Positions 1 through 8,417 of a DNA stretch of 64,000 nt are shown piece after piece. The notes under the pieces were generated by a model, which saw only the letters and a program-made list of their open reading frames with translations, made no database searches and was not told the origin of the DNA. Origin of the DNA: Nocardia aurantiaca (GTDB lineage Bacteria > Actinomycetota > Actinomycetes > Mycobacteriales > Mycobacteriaceae); contig NZ_WMBB01000002.1 of NCBI RefSeq assembly GCF_009708175.1, forward strand, positions 372,001 through 436,000, in the 5' to 3' direction. Each line of letters begins with the position of its first letter. The stretch's first letter is position 1. The position numbers and the translations under genes were made by a program.

Positions 1-2
1 AG

Positions 3-512
3 CATTTCTCGGTGAAGGGCCCGTCCATCACCCCGCGCCCGCCGCAGGGGCAGCCGCCGGTCGCGGTGCGCGCCGCCGATCCGCACAGCACCCGCGTGGC
101 CGTGCACCGCGCCGACCTGATCCGGGTTGCCGCACCGGATCTCACGACCGCGGCCGCCACCCGCGCCGAACTGCGCTCCGCCGTGGCCGCCGCCGGGCGC
201 GACCCCAACCAGGTCCGGGTATTGCTCGACATCGACATCCATCTGGCGGACACCGTGGACGCGGCCGCCGCCGAGGTCGCCCAGCTGGAGGAGTGGATCG
301 CCACCCCAGCCCCGGCGACGGTGTTCCACATCGGCACTGCCGCCGAACTCCGCGACATCCTGCGCCGCGTCGAAACCGACTGTGCCGCGGATGGTGTGGT
401 GCTGCGGCCGCTCGCGCTGGCCGCCGCGTTGCGCCACCTGCCCGCCCTGACCCCGTCCCTGCGCGAACGTATCGGTCTGCCGCGTCCGGCGAACCGCTAC
501 GCCCACATCTGA
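3..512 (+). CDS. LLM-class flavin monooxygenase, C-terminal part (cut by window edge)
   Basis: The frame is open to the left edge, so the start lies outside the window; about 169 residues remain. The first visible residues (FSVKGPS, then PRPPQG and PPVAV) match the strand-turn 'F.v.GPLN.PRsPQG.Pv' that precedes the C-terminal third of NtaA/SnaA/DszA-type FMN-dependent monooxygenases. These are luciferase-fold enzymes that use reduced FMN and oxygen on small S-, N- or C-substrates. The rest (helical, with a hydrophobic VVLRPLALA strand) fits the closing half of the barrel. The stop overlaps the ribosome site of the next gene, itself a full member of the same family, which suggests a co-translated pair. 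The substrate cannot be told. The family call rests on a fragment. Confidence 0.75.
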   Translation, partial: HFSVKGPSITPRPPQGQPPVAVRAADPHSTRVAVHRADLIRVAAPDLTTAAATRAELRSAVAAAGRDPNQVRVLLDIDIHLADTVDAAAAEVAQLEEWIATPAPATVFHIGTAAELRDILRRVETDCAADGVVLRPLALAAALRHLPALTPSLRERIGLPRPANRYAHI

Positions 513-521
513 GGAGCCACC

Positions 522-1907
522 ATGCCGGACCATCGGATACGCAAGCAGATTCACCTCGCCGCCCACTTCCCGGGCGTCAACCACCACACCGTGTGGACCG
601 ACCCGGAGGCGGGCAGCCAGATCGCCTTCGACTCCTTCGTCCACCTGGCCCGCACCGCCGAGCGCGGACTGTTCGACTTCTTCTTCCTGGCCGAGGGCCT
701 GCGCCTGCGCGAACACCGCGACCTCATCCACGACCTGGACGTGGTGGGCCGCCCCGACACCTTCACGGTGCTCAACGCCCTGGCCGCGGTCACCACACAC
801 CTGGGACTGGCCGGGACCATCAACACCACGTTCAACGAACCCTTCGAGCTGGCAAAGCAATTCGGGACGCTGGACCACCTCTCCGGCGGCCGCGCCGCCT
901 GGAACGCGGTGACCTCCTCGGACGCCTTCACCGGCGAGAACTTCCGGCGCGGCGGCTATCTGGAGCACGCCAAACGCTATACGCGCGCGCATGAGGTGGT
1001 CGACGCCACTCGCGCGCTGTGGGACAGCTGGCCGGCCGATGCGCTCGTGATCGACCGGGAGCGCGGGGTTTTCGCCCGGGACGTGCCGCGGGTGCGGTTC
1101 ACCAGCGACCAGTTCGAGATCGACGGGCCGTTCGTACTGCCGCGCAGTCCGCAGGGCTATCCGGTGCAGATCCAGGCCGGCGACTCGGACGAGGGCCGCG
1201 AATTCGCCGCCGCCAAGGCCGATGTCATCTTCAGCGCCCACGGCGAGCTCGATGACGGGCAGCGGTTCTACCAGGACGTGAAGGACCGCCTCGCCAAGTA
1301 TGGGCGCGGTCGCGACGATCTCAAGATCATGCCCGCCGCCGGGTTCGTGCTCGGCGACACCGCGGCCGAGGCGGTCGAACGCGCCCGCCACATCCGCCTC
1401 CAGCAGGTGACGCCGCAGACCGCCATCGCCTTCCTCGAACAGATATGGGGCCGCGATCTTTCCGCCTACGACCCGGATGGCCCGCTGCCGGACATCGACC
1501 CGGCCGAGGACGTGACCATCACCCGCGGCCGGGTCCGACACACCCGCGATCCGCGCGCCGTCGCCGCGGACTGGCGGTCCCGGGCCGCCGCCGAGCACCT
1601 GTCCATTCGCGAACTCGTCATCGCCACCACCGCCCGCCAGCAGTTCGTGGGCACGCCTCGGCAGGTGGCCGCCGAGATCGACCGCTATGTCCAGTCCGAC
1701 GCCGCCGACGGTTTCGTGCTGGTCCCGCATCTCACCCCGACCGGTCTCGACGAGTTCGTCGACAAGGTCATCCCGGAACTGCAGTCCCTGGGCAGCTTCC
1801 GCGCCGAGTACACCGGCACGACCCTGCGCGACCATTTGGGTCTGCGTCACCCCCATCGCAACGCCCGCCACCCCCATCACGGCACCGAAGGAGTCCGCGC
1901 CTCATGA
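522..1907 (+). CDS. NtaA/SnaA/DszA-family FMN-dependent monooxygenase
   Basis: A full-length (461 aa) bacterial-luciferase-like monooxygenase of the nitrilotriacetate/pristinamycin/dibenzothiophene-sulfone group. These enzymes oxidise small molecules with FMNH2 supplied by a separate reductase. Family hallmarks: an N-terminal Q-I-H-L-AAHFPG strand, FDFFFLAEGL near residue 50, the LSGGRAAWN flavin-pocket loop near 120, and VLPRSPQGYPVQIQAG near 205. The start is an ATG with GAGGAG 8 nt upstream, lying on the stop of the preceding homologue. The gene ends in an ATGA overlap with the DUF1684 gene, so the run is translationally coupled. Together with the sulfonate-type importer downstream this suggests organosulfur scavenging, but other substrates are possible. 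The histidine-rich C-terminal tail (about 12 residues) is unusual. Confidence 0.9.
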   Translation: MPDHRIRKQIHLAAHFPGVNHHTVWTDPEAGSQIAFDSFVHLARTAERGLFDFFFLAEGLRLREHRDLIHDLDVVGRPDTFTVLNALAAVTTHLGLAGTINTTFNEPFELAKQFGTLDHLSGGRAAWNAVTSSDAFTGENFRRGGYLEHAKRYTRAHEVVDATRALWDSWPADALVIDRERGVFARDVPRVRFTSDQFEIDGPFVLPRSPQGYPVQIQAGDSDEGREFAAAKADVIFSAHGELDDGQRFYQDVKDRLAKYGRGRDDLKIMPAAGFVLGDTAAEAVERARHIRLQQVTPQTAIAFLEQIWGRDLSAYDPDGPLPDIDPAEDVTITRGRVRHTRDPRAVAADWRSRAAAEHLSIRELVIATTARQQFVGTPRQVAAEIDRYVQSDAADGFVLVPHLTPTGLDEFVDKVIPELQSLGSFRAEYTGTTLRDHLGLRHPHRNARHPHHGTEGVRAS

Positions 1908-2716
1908 CCGCCACCGCCACCGCATCCGACCAGCAGTGGGCCGCCTTCCGCGCCGAACGCGCCGACTGGGCCCGCCAACCCCTGGGCTGGCTCAGCCTGA
2001 CGGGCCTGCACTGGCTCGGGGAACAGGACGAGACGATCGACGGGCTACCCGGCCGCTGGCACGCCGACGGCGAGAACGTCCATGTGTCGGTCGAATCCGA
2101 GGAATCCGGACTGCTGTCGCTGGACGGTGCGCCGATCGCGAGTTCGGCCGTACTCACTCCGGGCGAAGGCGCGCCGGGACTCGAGGTCCGCACCGGTGAC
2201 CGCCTCATCGAGGTGATCCGCCGGACCGGCCAGTTCGCCCTGCGCATCCACGATCCGGCCTCACCGACCCTGGCCGCCTTCACCGAGATCCCCGTCTATC
2301 CGCCGGACCCCAAATGGGTCGTCACCGGCCTGTTCGAACCCTTCGACGAGGCCCGGGTGGTAACCACCGGCGCGGTGGTCGAGGGACTGCGACATCACCA
2401 CAATGCCAGCGGCAGCGTCACTGTCACGCTCGACGGCGTCGCGCGGCGGCTCGTGGTGTTCGGCAGCCCGGCCCACGGCCTGCACGTGCTCTTCACCGAC
2501 GCCACCAGCGGCGTCACCACCTACGGTGGTGCGCGCCGGCTGGACCTGTCCGAGCCCGACGCCGACGGCACGGTGCTCCTCGACTTCAACCGCGCGGTCA
2601 ATCTGCCGTGCGCGTTCACCGACTACGCCACCTGCCCGCTGGCGCCGGCGGAGAACAGGCTGCCGTTGGCTGTCGCTGCGGGCGAACAGGATCCGCGCAA
2701 GGGGCACTCGGCATGA
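1904..2716 (+). CDS. DUF1684 domain protein
   Basis: 270 aa, starting at the ATG inside the ATGA overlap with the upstream monooxygenase; the longer open frame upstream merely shadows that gene. The N-terminus (AAFRAERADWARQPLGWLSLTGLHWL) followed by a beta-rich body and a C-terminal DFNRAVNLPCAFTDYATCPLAP is the standard profile of DUF1684, an uncharacterised cytoplasmic family common in actinobacteria. The conserved NLPCAFTD...CPLAP segment carries two cysteines that could bind a metal or be redox active, but no activity is established. It is bracketed by two flavin monooxygenase genes with 4-nt overlaps on both sides, so a role in the same pathway is a fair inference. Confidence 0.85.
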   Translation: MTATATASDQQWAAFRAERADWARQPLGWLSLTGLHWLGEQDETIDGLPGRWHADGENVHVSVESEESGLLSLDGAPIASSAVLTPGEGAPGLEVRTGDRLIEVIRRTGQFALRIHDPASPTLAAFTEIPVYPPDPKWVVTGLFEPFDEARVVTTGAVVEGLRHHHNASGSVTVTLDGVARRLVVFGSPAHGLHVLFTDATSGVTTYGGARRLDLSEPDADGTVLLDFNRAVNLPCAFTDYATCPLAPAENRLPLAVAAGEQDPRKGHSA

Positions 2717-3849
2717 CCATCCCGCTCTCGGTCCTGGACCTGGCCCCGATCAGCGCGGGCTCGACACCGCAGCAGGCGGTGCGCAACAGCATCGACCTGG
2801 CCAGACAGGCGGAACGGTTCGGCTACCATCGGTTCTGGGTCGCCGAACACCATTTCGTGCGGGTGGCCAGTGCCGCTCCGGCCACCCTCATCGGATTGAT
2901 CGCCGCCGCAACCGAATCCATCCGCGTCGGATCCGCGGCCGTGCAACTCGGCCACCACACCTCGATCTCGGTGGTGGAGGCCTTCGGCACCATCGACGCC
3001 CTGTATCCGGGTCGCCTGGATCTGGGGCTCGGCCGCTCCGGGCACCGCGGCGAACAGGTGCGGTCGGCGGGCGTACCCCCGGTGCCCGCACCGGATCGGC
3101 CCACCGAGGTCCGCGATGGAGTGGTGATCCCGCCGCCGTTCTTCCCCGGCCAGCTACTCGACTTCTCCAGGGTGCGAGCGGGTTTGGAGGCACTGCATCT
3201 GCCGGGCGCGCGACCACTGCCCTACACCGAGCAGATCGCGGAGATCCTCGCGTTGCTCGACGGCACCTATGTCACGCCCGACGGCATCGACCTGCACGCG
3301 GTCCCGGGTGAGGGCGCGGCCCTACAGCCCTGGTTGTTCGGCAGCAGCGGTGGCGAAAGCGCACAGCTGGCCGGACGATTGGGCCTGCCGTTCGCGGCGA
3401 ACTACCATGTGTCGCCCGGCACCATCGTGGAAACCGTGGAGGCGTATCGGGCGGCTTTCCGCCCGTCGGCCCGCTTCCCGCGCCCATATCTGGTGGTCTC
3501 CGCCGACGTGGTGGTCGCCGAGGACGACGCCACCGCCCAGCGCCTGGCAGGCACCTATGGCCACTGGGTCTACAGCATTCGCAGCGGCGCCGGCGCGGCC
3601 GAATACCTCGATCCCGATACCGCGCCGCCGCTGTCCGACCAGCAGCGCCGCCTGGTCGACGACCGGGTCACCACCCAGTTCACGGGGTCCCCGGCCACCG
3701 TCGCCGCCCGCCTGAACGCCCTGCAACGGCTGACCGGCGCGGACGAACTCCTGGTCACCAGTGTCACCTTCGATCATGAGGATCGGGTGAACTCCCACCG
3801 CCTGCTGGCGCGCGAGTGGGGCCTGACCCCGCAGGTGCGCGCCGCCTGA
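2713..3849 (+). CDS. MsnO8-type LLM flavin oxidoreductase
   Basis: 378 aa luciferase-like protein. The start PLSVLDLAPISAG, the WVAEHHF motif near residue 40 and the YPGRLDLGLGR motif near 100 mark the MsnO8-like branch of the LLM superfamily, which uses FMN or F420. The chosen ATG overlaps the DUF1684 stop (ATGA). This is the last gene of the run; 136 nt downstream a strong bidirectional hairpin separates it from the convergent ROK gene. It differs from the first two monooxygenases in subfamily, so the cluster probably carries out more than one oxidation or has broad substrate range. Confidence 0.88.
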   Translation: MTIPLSVLDLAPISAGSTPQQAVRNSIDLARQAERFGYHRFWVAEHHFVRVASAAPATLIGLIAAATESIRVGSAAVQLGHHTSISVVEAFGTIDALYPGRLDLGLGRSGHRGEQVRSAGVPPVPAPDRPTEVRDGVVIPPPFFPGQLLDFSRVRAGLEALHLPGARPLPYTEQIAEILALLDGTYVTPDGIDLHAVPGEGAALQPWLFGSSGGESAQLAGRLGLPFAANYHVSPGTIVETVEAYRAAFRPSARFPRPYLVVSADVVVAEDDATAQRLAGTYGHWVYSIRSGAGAAEYLDPDTAPPLSDQQRRLVDDRVTTQFTGSPATVAARLNALQRLTGADELLVTSVTFDHEDRVNSHRLLAREWGLTPQVRAA

Positions 3850-3985
3850 GACCACCGCCGCCCGCCCTGAGGGGGACTCCGGGACGGGCGGCGGGGAAAC
3901 CCGCAGTGCGCGCAAGGGCCTCGCGTGCGTGCGGGACGGGGTCGGGTCGGATCGTGGACCGTCCGGCCCGACCCTCTCGGCCACA

Positions 3986-4023
3986 ACGAAATCCCCGCCG
4001 GGCACGCCCGGCGGGGATTTCGT
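3986..4023. terminator. bidirectional intrinsic terminator
   Basis: A perfect 17-bp inverted repeat (3986-4002 with 4007-4023) around a CACG loop. It has a GC-rich core and A/T-flanked ends and lies between convergent genes. It can serve both the monooxygenase operon (+) and the ROK gene (-). Confidence 0.85.
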
Positions 4024-4032
4024 CGTACCGGT

Positions 4033-5307
4033 CTAGCGGGCCCGGGTGGCCCGGCGCATGGCCGACAGCGGATCCGCGTAGAACACGCTCACCGAGGTGA
4101 CCGCGGCCGCGAATTCCTGGACCCGGCCACCGAATCGGCTGATTCGCAGATCGGCCGCGGGCAGCGTGGTCGACTCCGCGAAGGCCCTGGCGACCCGCTC
4201 CATCCCGGGCCGCCAACCGGTGAACGCCTGGCCGCCCAGGACCACCCGGTCCGGATTGAGCATGTCGCGCACCAGAGCCGCGGCGCGGCCCAGGATTTCG
4301 GCCCGCTCGATCAGCAGACCTCGGGCGGCCGCATTGCCCGAATCGGCGGCCCGATACAGATCGGTGATCGCCGGGCGGCGCGGGGCCTCCGGCTTGGGCA
4401 GCACGCCCTTGCGCACGGCGCGCTCCAGCAGGGCGCGCTCACCGATGGCGGCCTCCAAGCAGCCGCGCCGACCGCAGGTGCAATCCACGTCCGAGCCGGT
4501 CGGCAGGTGCGCGATCGAGCCGGGACCGTTGGCGGGGGTGTGCACGCGATCGTGCAGAGTCACCGCGACACCGGCGGTTTCGCGCGCGTACACGAACAGG
4601 CTGCTGCCCGGCCGCGACTCCTCGGCCGGTTCGCGCGGGGTCAGCAGCAACTCCGCCGCGGCCATGGCCTCGACGTGCGTGGACACCGAGACCGGCAGAT
4701 CCAGCACGCTGCTGAAGACCGCCGCCACCGGTGCGGCCTGCCAGCCCAGGCGCGGATGATCCACCACACCCGCCGCGGAATCCACCCGTCCGGCCAGCGC
4801 CACGCCGGTCCACAGCGGCCGCCGCCGCGGCAACCGATCCAGGAACGCCTTGGCGCTGCGGGCAACTATGGTCAGCGCCGCGTCCTGACCCGTCTGGGGC
4901 GTGGCGATCTCGAGTCCGCCGAGGATGCGGCCGGACAGGTCCGCGGCCACGATGCGGGTGACGGTGGAGCCGATGTGCACACCCAGCGTCACGTACGAGT
5001 CGGTGTCGACCTCGAACGGCACGCGCGGGCGGCCCACCGCGCCGGAGGCGGTCAGATCGGCGCGTTCGCGCAAGAGCCCCGCCGAAAGCAGCGCGGACAC
5101 TTGGCGATTCACGGTGGCGATACTCAGACCCGTTGTCTGCGCGGCGATATCGCGGAAGATGGGGCCTCGGGTGGCGGCGCGCAGCACGGCGGCCGCCGGA
5201 TTGTCGGTGATGCGCAGCTCCGGCGGCACCGCCGGGCGGGCCGGAGCCAGCCGCGCGGTGGCGACGGAGACAGCGGAATGGTGACGTTCGAGCGTGGGGC
5301 TGGACAC
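4033..5307 (-). CDS. ROK-family transcriptional regulator
   Basis: About 424 aa. The N-terminal third carries a winged helix-turn-helix (residues about 35-85: RGPIFRDIAAQTTGLSIATV, then VSALLSAGLLRE). The rest is the ROK sugar-kinase-like ATPase fold with LGVHIGST as phosphate-1 and the zinc signature C-TCGRRGCLEA near residue 270. The GTG at 5307 is preferred over an upstream TTG because AAGGA sits about 10 nt before it. Proteins of this shape (XylR/NagC/Mlc-like) are usually sugar-responsive repressors. No sugar gene is next to it; instead it flanks a 0.7 kb spacer with three strong dyads, which could be its own operators. The ligand cannot be inferred. Confidence 0.88.
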   Translation of the reverse strand: MSSPTLERHHSAVSVATARLAPARPAVPPELRITDNPAAAVLRAATRGPIFRDIAAQTTGLSIATVNRQVSALLSAGLLRERADLTASGAVGRPRVPFEVDTDSYVTLGVHIGSTVTRIVAADLSGRILGGLEIATPQTGQDAALTIVARSAKAFLDRLPRRRPLWTGVALAGRVDSAAGVVDHPRLGWQAAPVAAVFSSVLDLPVSVSTHVEAMAAAELLLTPREPAEESRPGSSLFVYARETAGVAVTLHDRVHTPANGPGSIAHLPTGSDVDCTCGRRGCLEAAIGERALLERAVRKGVLPKPEAPRRPAITDLYRAADSGNAAARGLLIERAEILGRAAALVRDMLNPDRVVLGGQAFTGWRPGMERVARAFAESTTLPAADLRISRFGGRVQEFAAAVTSVSVFYADPLSAMRRATRAR

Positions 5308-5484
5308 TTTTCGCAAATCCTTGCTGCGGTCCCACCTGCCGACAGGGGGACGAATGCCTAGATGGAGGAATCAGCGGTGCAGCGAGGAACCCGGATTCGA
5401 ACAGGAATCGGGGTCAGAACTCGGCTGCGCGACGGCAGGGACAACACAGTTCCCGTTGCCGCGGCAGCCGAACGCCCAGCGCGA

Positions 5485-5500
5485 CGGTCACGTACGTGAC
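5485..5500. promoter_or_regulatory. perfect 16-bp palindrome, candidate operator
   Basis: GGTCACGTACGTGACC is self-complementary over all 16 bases. It lies 178 nt upstream of the ROK start and 524 nt upstream of the GntR start. It has the size of a dimeric repressor site. Which protein binds it is unknown. Confidence 0.55.
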
Positions 5501-5546
5501 CCGCGGCGCGAAGAGAGGGCGGCTGGCAGACATGGGATCAAAGTAT

Positions 5547-5566
5547 CATTCCGATTACGCGGAATG
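5547..5566. promoter_or_regulatory. 7-6-7 inverted repeat, candidate operator
   Basis: CATTCCG and CGGAATG flank a 6-nt A/T-rich spacer (ATTACG). The A/T-rich centre stands out in a GC-rich spacer and is typical of a helix-turn-helix dimer site. Confidence 0.5.
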
Positions 5567-5712
5567 GAAGGCGCGCACGACCCTCCCGGCAGCCCGGGCC
5601 TGTTACGGCACTCCCGCCCGAAACCCTCCGAACAATCCCCCGTATGACCGGATCTTTTGTGTCGGTGGATGTTTCACGTCAGACGCCTCGGCGGGCGGCA
5701 CGGTCACCGAAA

Positions 5713-5726
5713 GTGGCGTACGCCAC
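5713..5726. promoter_or_regulatory. perfect 14-bp palindrome, candidate operator
   Basis: GTGGCGTACGCCAC is fully self-complementary and shares the central GTAC step with the dyad at 5485. It lies about 300 nt upstream of the GntR start. Confidence 0.4.
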
Positions 5727-6023
5727 GCCCGTTTCCCATATCTCGAGAAAGCGGGCGCGATCTCGAGCACGACCACGGGAGAGACCCGGACCGGTCCGGC
5801 CCGACGCCGCGCACCCGCCTTCCGATCACGGTGATTTCAACGCCCGCGTCCCGTGAGCAGGTGGCGCAATACCCCGATTCCCCGGCATCCGGGCAGGCCG
5901 CGCGCATCGTCGGGCGGCGTAAACCCGCACCGCGCACCGGGGCCCGCGGTGAGCGCTCGAAGCTGTCCAGATTCCGCCGCTACAGTTCTGAAACCGCAGG
6001 TCAAAGGCGCGGAAAGGAGTCAC

Positions 6024-6791
6024 GTGTCGCCGGAACCGATACCGTTGCGCGCCCCCGGACGCCGGGCCGATCGCGCCCGCCAGGTGGCGGATGTACTGCG
6101 TCAGCAGATTCACGCGGGATACTTCGACCAGGCGCTGTCCTCCGAACAGGAGCTGGCCGCTGAATTCGCGGTGTCGCGCAATACGGTGCGCGACGCACTC
6201 GCACTGCTCAAGGACGAGGGCCTCATCGAGCGCGCACCGAAGATCGGCACCCATGTCGCCCGGCGCAAATATGACCACGGGCTCGACGCGCTGCTCGGAT
6301 TGAAGGAGACCCTGCGCGGGCACGGCGACGTGCGCAACGAGGTGCGCGCGGCGCGGCCCGTCATCCCGCCGCCCGCGGTCGCCCGCAAGCTGCTGCTCGA
6401 ACCCGGCCAACCGGCCGTCTATATCGAGCGTCTGCGCTATCTGGGCGACCTGCCGCTCAGCCTGGACCTCACCTACCTGGTCCCCGACATCGGCGACGAG
6501 GTCATCGCCCGGGATCTCGAGACCAATGACATCTTCGCCCTCATCGAGCAGATCGGCGGCGGCCCCCTCGGTTCCGCTGATCTCGCGCTGGAGGCCATCA
6601 CCGCCGACGCGCACTCGGCCATGACCCTGCAAATGCCGGAGGGCGGCGCGCTGCTGTTGCTCGAGCGGCTCACCAAACTCGAGGACGGCCGCCCGGTCGA
6701 CCTGGAATACATCCGCATGCGCGGGGACCGGATCACCATGCGCGGCAGCCTGATCCGCCCACCGGAGCGCACCGACTGGAGGTTGACCTAG
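6024..6791 (+). CDS. GntR-family regulator with UTRA domain
   Basis: 255 aa starting at a GTG with GGAAAGGAG 5 nt upstream; the frame is open further left but without a better site. The N-terminal winged HTH (residues about 15-80: SSEQELAAEFAVSRNTVRDAL, then LLKDEGLIER) is typical GntR. The C-terminal 170 residues form a UTRA ligand domain (QPAVYIERLRYLGDLPLSLDL). HutC/FarR-type regulators sense small metabolites and repress adjacent transport genes. The stop codon touches the ferredoxin ATG, so this is the first gene of the operon and probably controls itself and the importer. Confidence 0.9.
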   Translation: MSPEPIPLRAPGRRADRARQVADVLRQQIHAGYFDQALSSEQELAAEFAVSRNTVRDALALLKDEGLIERAPKIGTHVARRKYDHGLDALLGLKETLRGHGDVRNEVRAARPVIPPPAVARKLLLEPGQPAVYIERLRYLGDLPLSLDLTYLVPDIGDEVIARDLETNDIFALIEQIGGGPLGSADLALEAITADAHSAMTLQMPEGGALLLLERLTKLEDGRPVDLEYIRMRGDRITMRGSLIRPPERTDWRLT

Positions 6792-7019
6792 ATGGCTTTG
6801 GCCCGGCACCGGGTGGACGTCCCGGTGACCATCGACGAATCGCTGTGCATCCAGGGCTGCACGCTGTGCGTGGAGATCTGCCCGCTGGATTCGCTGGCGA
6901 TCAACCCGGACAACGGCACGGCGTACATGCACGTCGACGAGTGCTGGTACTGCGGCCCCTGCGCGGCCCGCTGTCCCACCGGCGCCGTCACCGTCAATAT
7001 GCCCTACCTGCTGCGTTGA
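6792..7019 (+). CDS. short 2x[4Fe-4S] ferredoxin, AprB-like
   Basis: 75 aa, ATG immediately after the GntR stop with GGAGG 8 nt upstream. Two cluster motifs are visible: C19-x3-C23-x2-C26-x3-C30-P and C51-x2-C54-x2-C57-x3-C61-P. The second (CWYCGPCAARCP) closely resembles the second site of the beta subunit of dissimilatory APS reductase; the first has a CX3C spacing in place of the usual CX2C. It is about half the length of AprB and lacks its C-terminal tail. It lies in the same operon as an AprA-like flavoprotein, so it most likely passes electrons to or from that FAD. It is cytoplasmic (no signal peptide). Confidence 0.88.
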   Translation: MALARHRVDVPVTIDESLCIQGCTLCVEICPLDSLAINPDNGTAYMHVDECWYCGPCAARCPTGAVTVNMPYLLR

Positions 7020-7028
7020 GGAAAACCC

Positions 7029-8417
7029 ATGAAGTACCGCACCGCCCGCCTCGCCGCGACGGCGCTCGCCGCCGCCCTGGCCCTGACCGCGTCCGGCTGC
7101 TCGCTCGAAAGCAGCGGTGGCGGTGACACCGTCAAGGTCGTCATCGGCTACCAGTCCAAGACCATCAATACCGTCACCGCCGGAACCCTGTTGAAGGCCA
7201 AGGGCTTTCTGGAACAACGACTCGACGCGCTGAGCGCGAAGGGCGGCAAGAAGTACCAGGTGGAGTGGCAGGACTACGACACCGGCGCGCCCATCACCGC
7301 GCAGATGGTGGCGGAGAAGATCGACATCGGCTCGATGGGCGACTATCCGCTGCTCATCAACGGCTCCCGCACCCAGGCCAACGAGCGGTCCAAGACCGAG
7401 TTGGTCTCCATCACCGGCTACAACCCCAGGGGCGCGCTGAACATGGTCGTGGTCGCGCCCGACTCCAAGGCGCGGTCCCTGAACGACCTCGCCGGGCAGA
7501 AGGTCTCGGCCAGCGTCGGCTCCGCCGGGCACGGCACCCTGGTGCAGGCGCTCACCCGTGCGGGCATCGACCCCAGGCTGGGCGTCGAGGTGCTCAACCA
7601 GCAGCCCCAGATCGGTTCCTCCGCACTCGAATCCGGCCAGGTGGCGGCGCTGTCGCAGTTCGTGGCCTGGCCCGGGCTGCTGGTGTTCCAGAACAAGGCC
7701 AAGCTGCTCTACGACGGCGCGGAACTCAACGTCCCGACCTTCCACGGCGTGGTGACCCGCCGCGACTACGCCGCGCAGCACCCGGAGGTGCTCAATGCCT
7801 TCCTGCAAGCCCAGCTCGACGCGACCGATTTCATCCACCAGCACGCCCTGGAGGCGGCGCAGGTGGTCGCCGACAACGCCGGGCTGCCCCCGGAGGTCGT
7901 GTACCTGTACAACGGGCCCGGCGGAACCTCCTTCGACACCACGCTGAAGCCCGCGCTCATCACCGCGTTCAAAGACGATGTGCCGTACCTGAAGTCGATC
8001 GGCGATTTCGCCGATCTCGATATCGACAAGTTCGTCGACCCGGCCGCGCTGCAACAGGCCTACCGGGAACGCGGCCTGAACTACGACGCCGAACTGGCGA
8101 ACCCCGCCAATCCGCTGCCCGGCGCCGGCGGCGAGCTCTGGCTCTCCGGCCAGGACGCCACCCAGCCCGTCGCCGACCCCACCGCCCTGCTGCGCGCCGT
8201 CGAACAGGCTCGTGCACAGGGGAAGACGGTGCGCGCCGCCTACGTGCCCGACGCCGAGCTCGGCACCCGCTGGTTCGCCGACAAGGCGCTCTGGGTCCGC
8301 GACGGCGAGACCTACCTGCCCTTCACGACTCCGGCAGCCGTGCAGCGCTACCTGGCCCAGCACCCGTCGGGTGTGCCGGTGTCCTACGGCCAAGCCGTCA
8401 ACGAGGTGCGGCGGTGA
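7029..8417 (+). CDS. lipoprotein substrate-binding protein of an ABC importer (sulfonate/nitrate/taurine type)
   Basis: 462 aa. A signal peptide with lipobox LTASGC (acceptor Cys24) anchors it outside the membrane. Residues 35-350 resemble SsuA/NMT1-like periplasmic proteins (GYQSKTINTVTAGTLLKAKG, then EKIDIGSMGDYPLLIN), which deliver sulfonates, nitrate or pyrimidines to SsuBC-type transporters. The protein is about 110-130 residues longer than SsuA. The C-terminal extension (from about 355) holds a segment WFADKALWVRDGETYLPF with conserved-looking hydrophobics that is weakly reminiscent of NosL-type domains; I cannot assign it. Permease and ATPase genes follow directly. The substrate is inferred only from family and neighbours. 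Confidence 0.87.
   Translation: MKYRTARLAATALAAALALTASGCSLESSGGGDTVKVVIGYQSKTINTVTAGTLLKAKGFLEQRLDALSAKGGKKYQVEWQDYDTGAPITAQMVAEKIDIGSMGDYPLLINGSRTQANERSKTELVSITGYNPRGALNMVVVAPDSKARSLNDLAGQKVSASVGSAGHGTLVQALTRAGIDPRLGVEVLNQQPQIGSSALESGQVAALSQFVAWPGLLVFQNKAKLLYDGAELNVPTFHGVVTRRDYAAQHPEVLNAFLQAQLDATDFIHQHALEAAQVVADNAGLPPEVVYLYNGPGGTSFDTTLKPALITAFKDDVPYLKSIGDFADLDIDKFVDPAALQQAYRERGLNYDAELANPANPLPGAGGELWLSGQDATQPVADPTALLRAVEQARAQGKTVRAAYVPDAELGTRWFADKALWVRDGETYLPFTTPAAVQRYLAQHPSGVPVSYGQAVNEVRR

Larger units (their letters stand above)
5308..6023. other. 0.7 kb divergent spacer without a convincing gene
   Basis: The spacer separates the ROK gene (-) from the GntR operon (+). A 112-codon frame at 5496-5834 (+) has no ribosome site and arginine/proline-rich shadow composition, so I do not call it. 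Three dyads (5485-5500, 5547-5566, 5713-5726) make this a likely control region. Confidence 0.6.

Noticed and set aside
5496..5834. 112-codon plus-strand frame in the regulator spacer
   Set aside because: No ribosome site, arginine/threonine-rich, spans two dyads; more likely non-coding.
5826..8393. 855-codon open frame on the minus strand opposite the GntR-ferredoxin-SBP genes
   Set aside because: Antisense shadow: Gly/Arg/Val/His-rich composition with no domain, exactly opposite well-supported genes.
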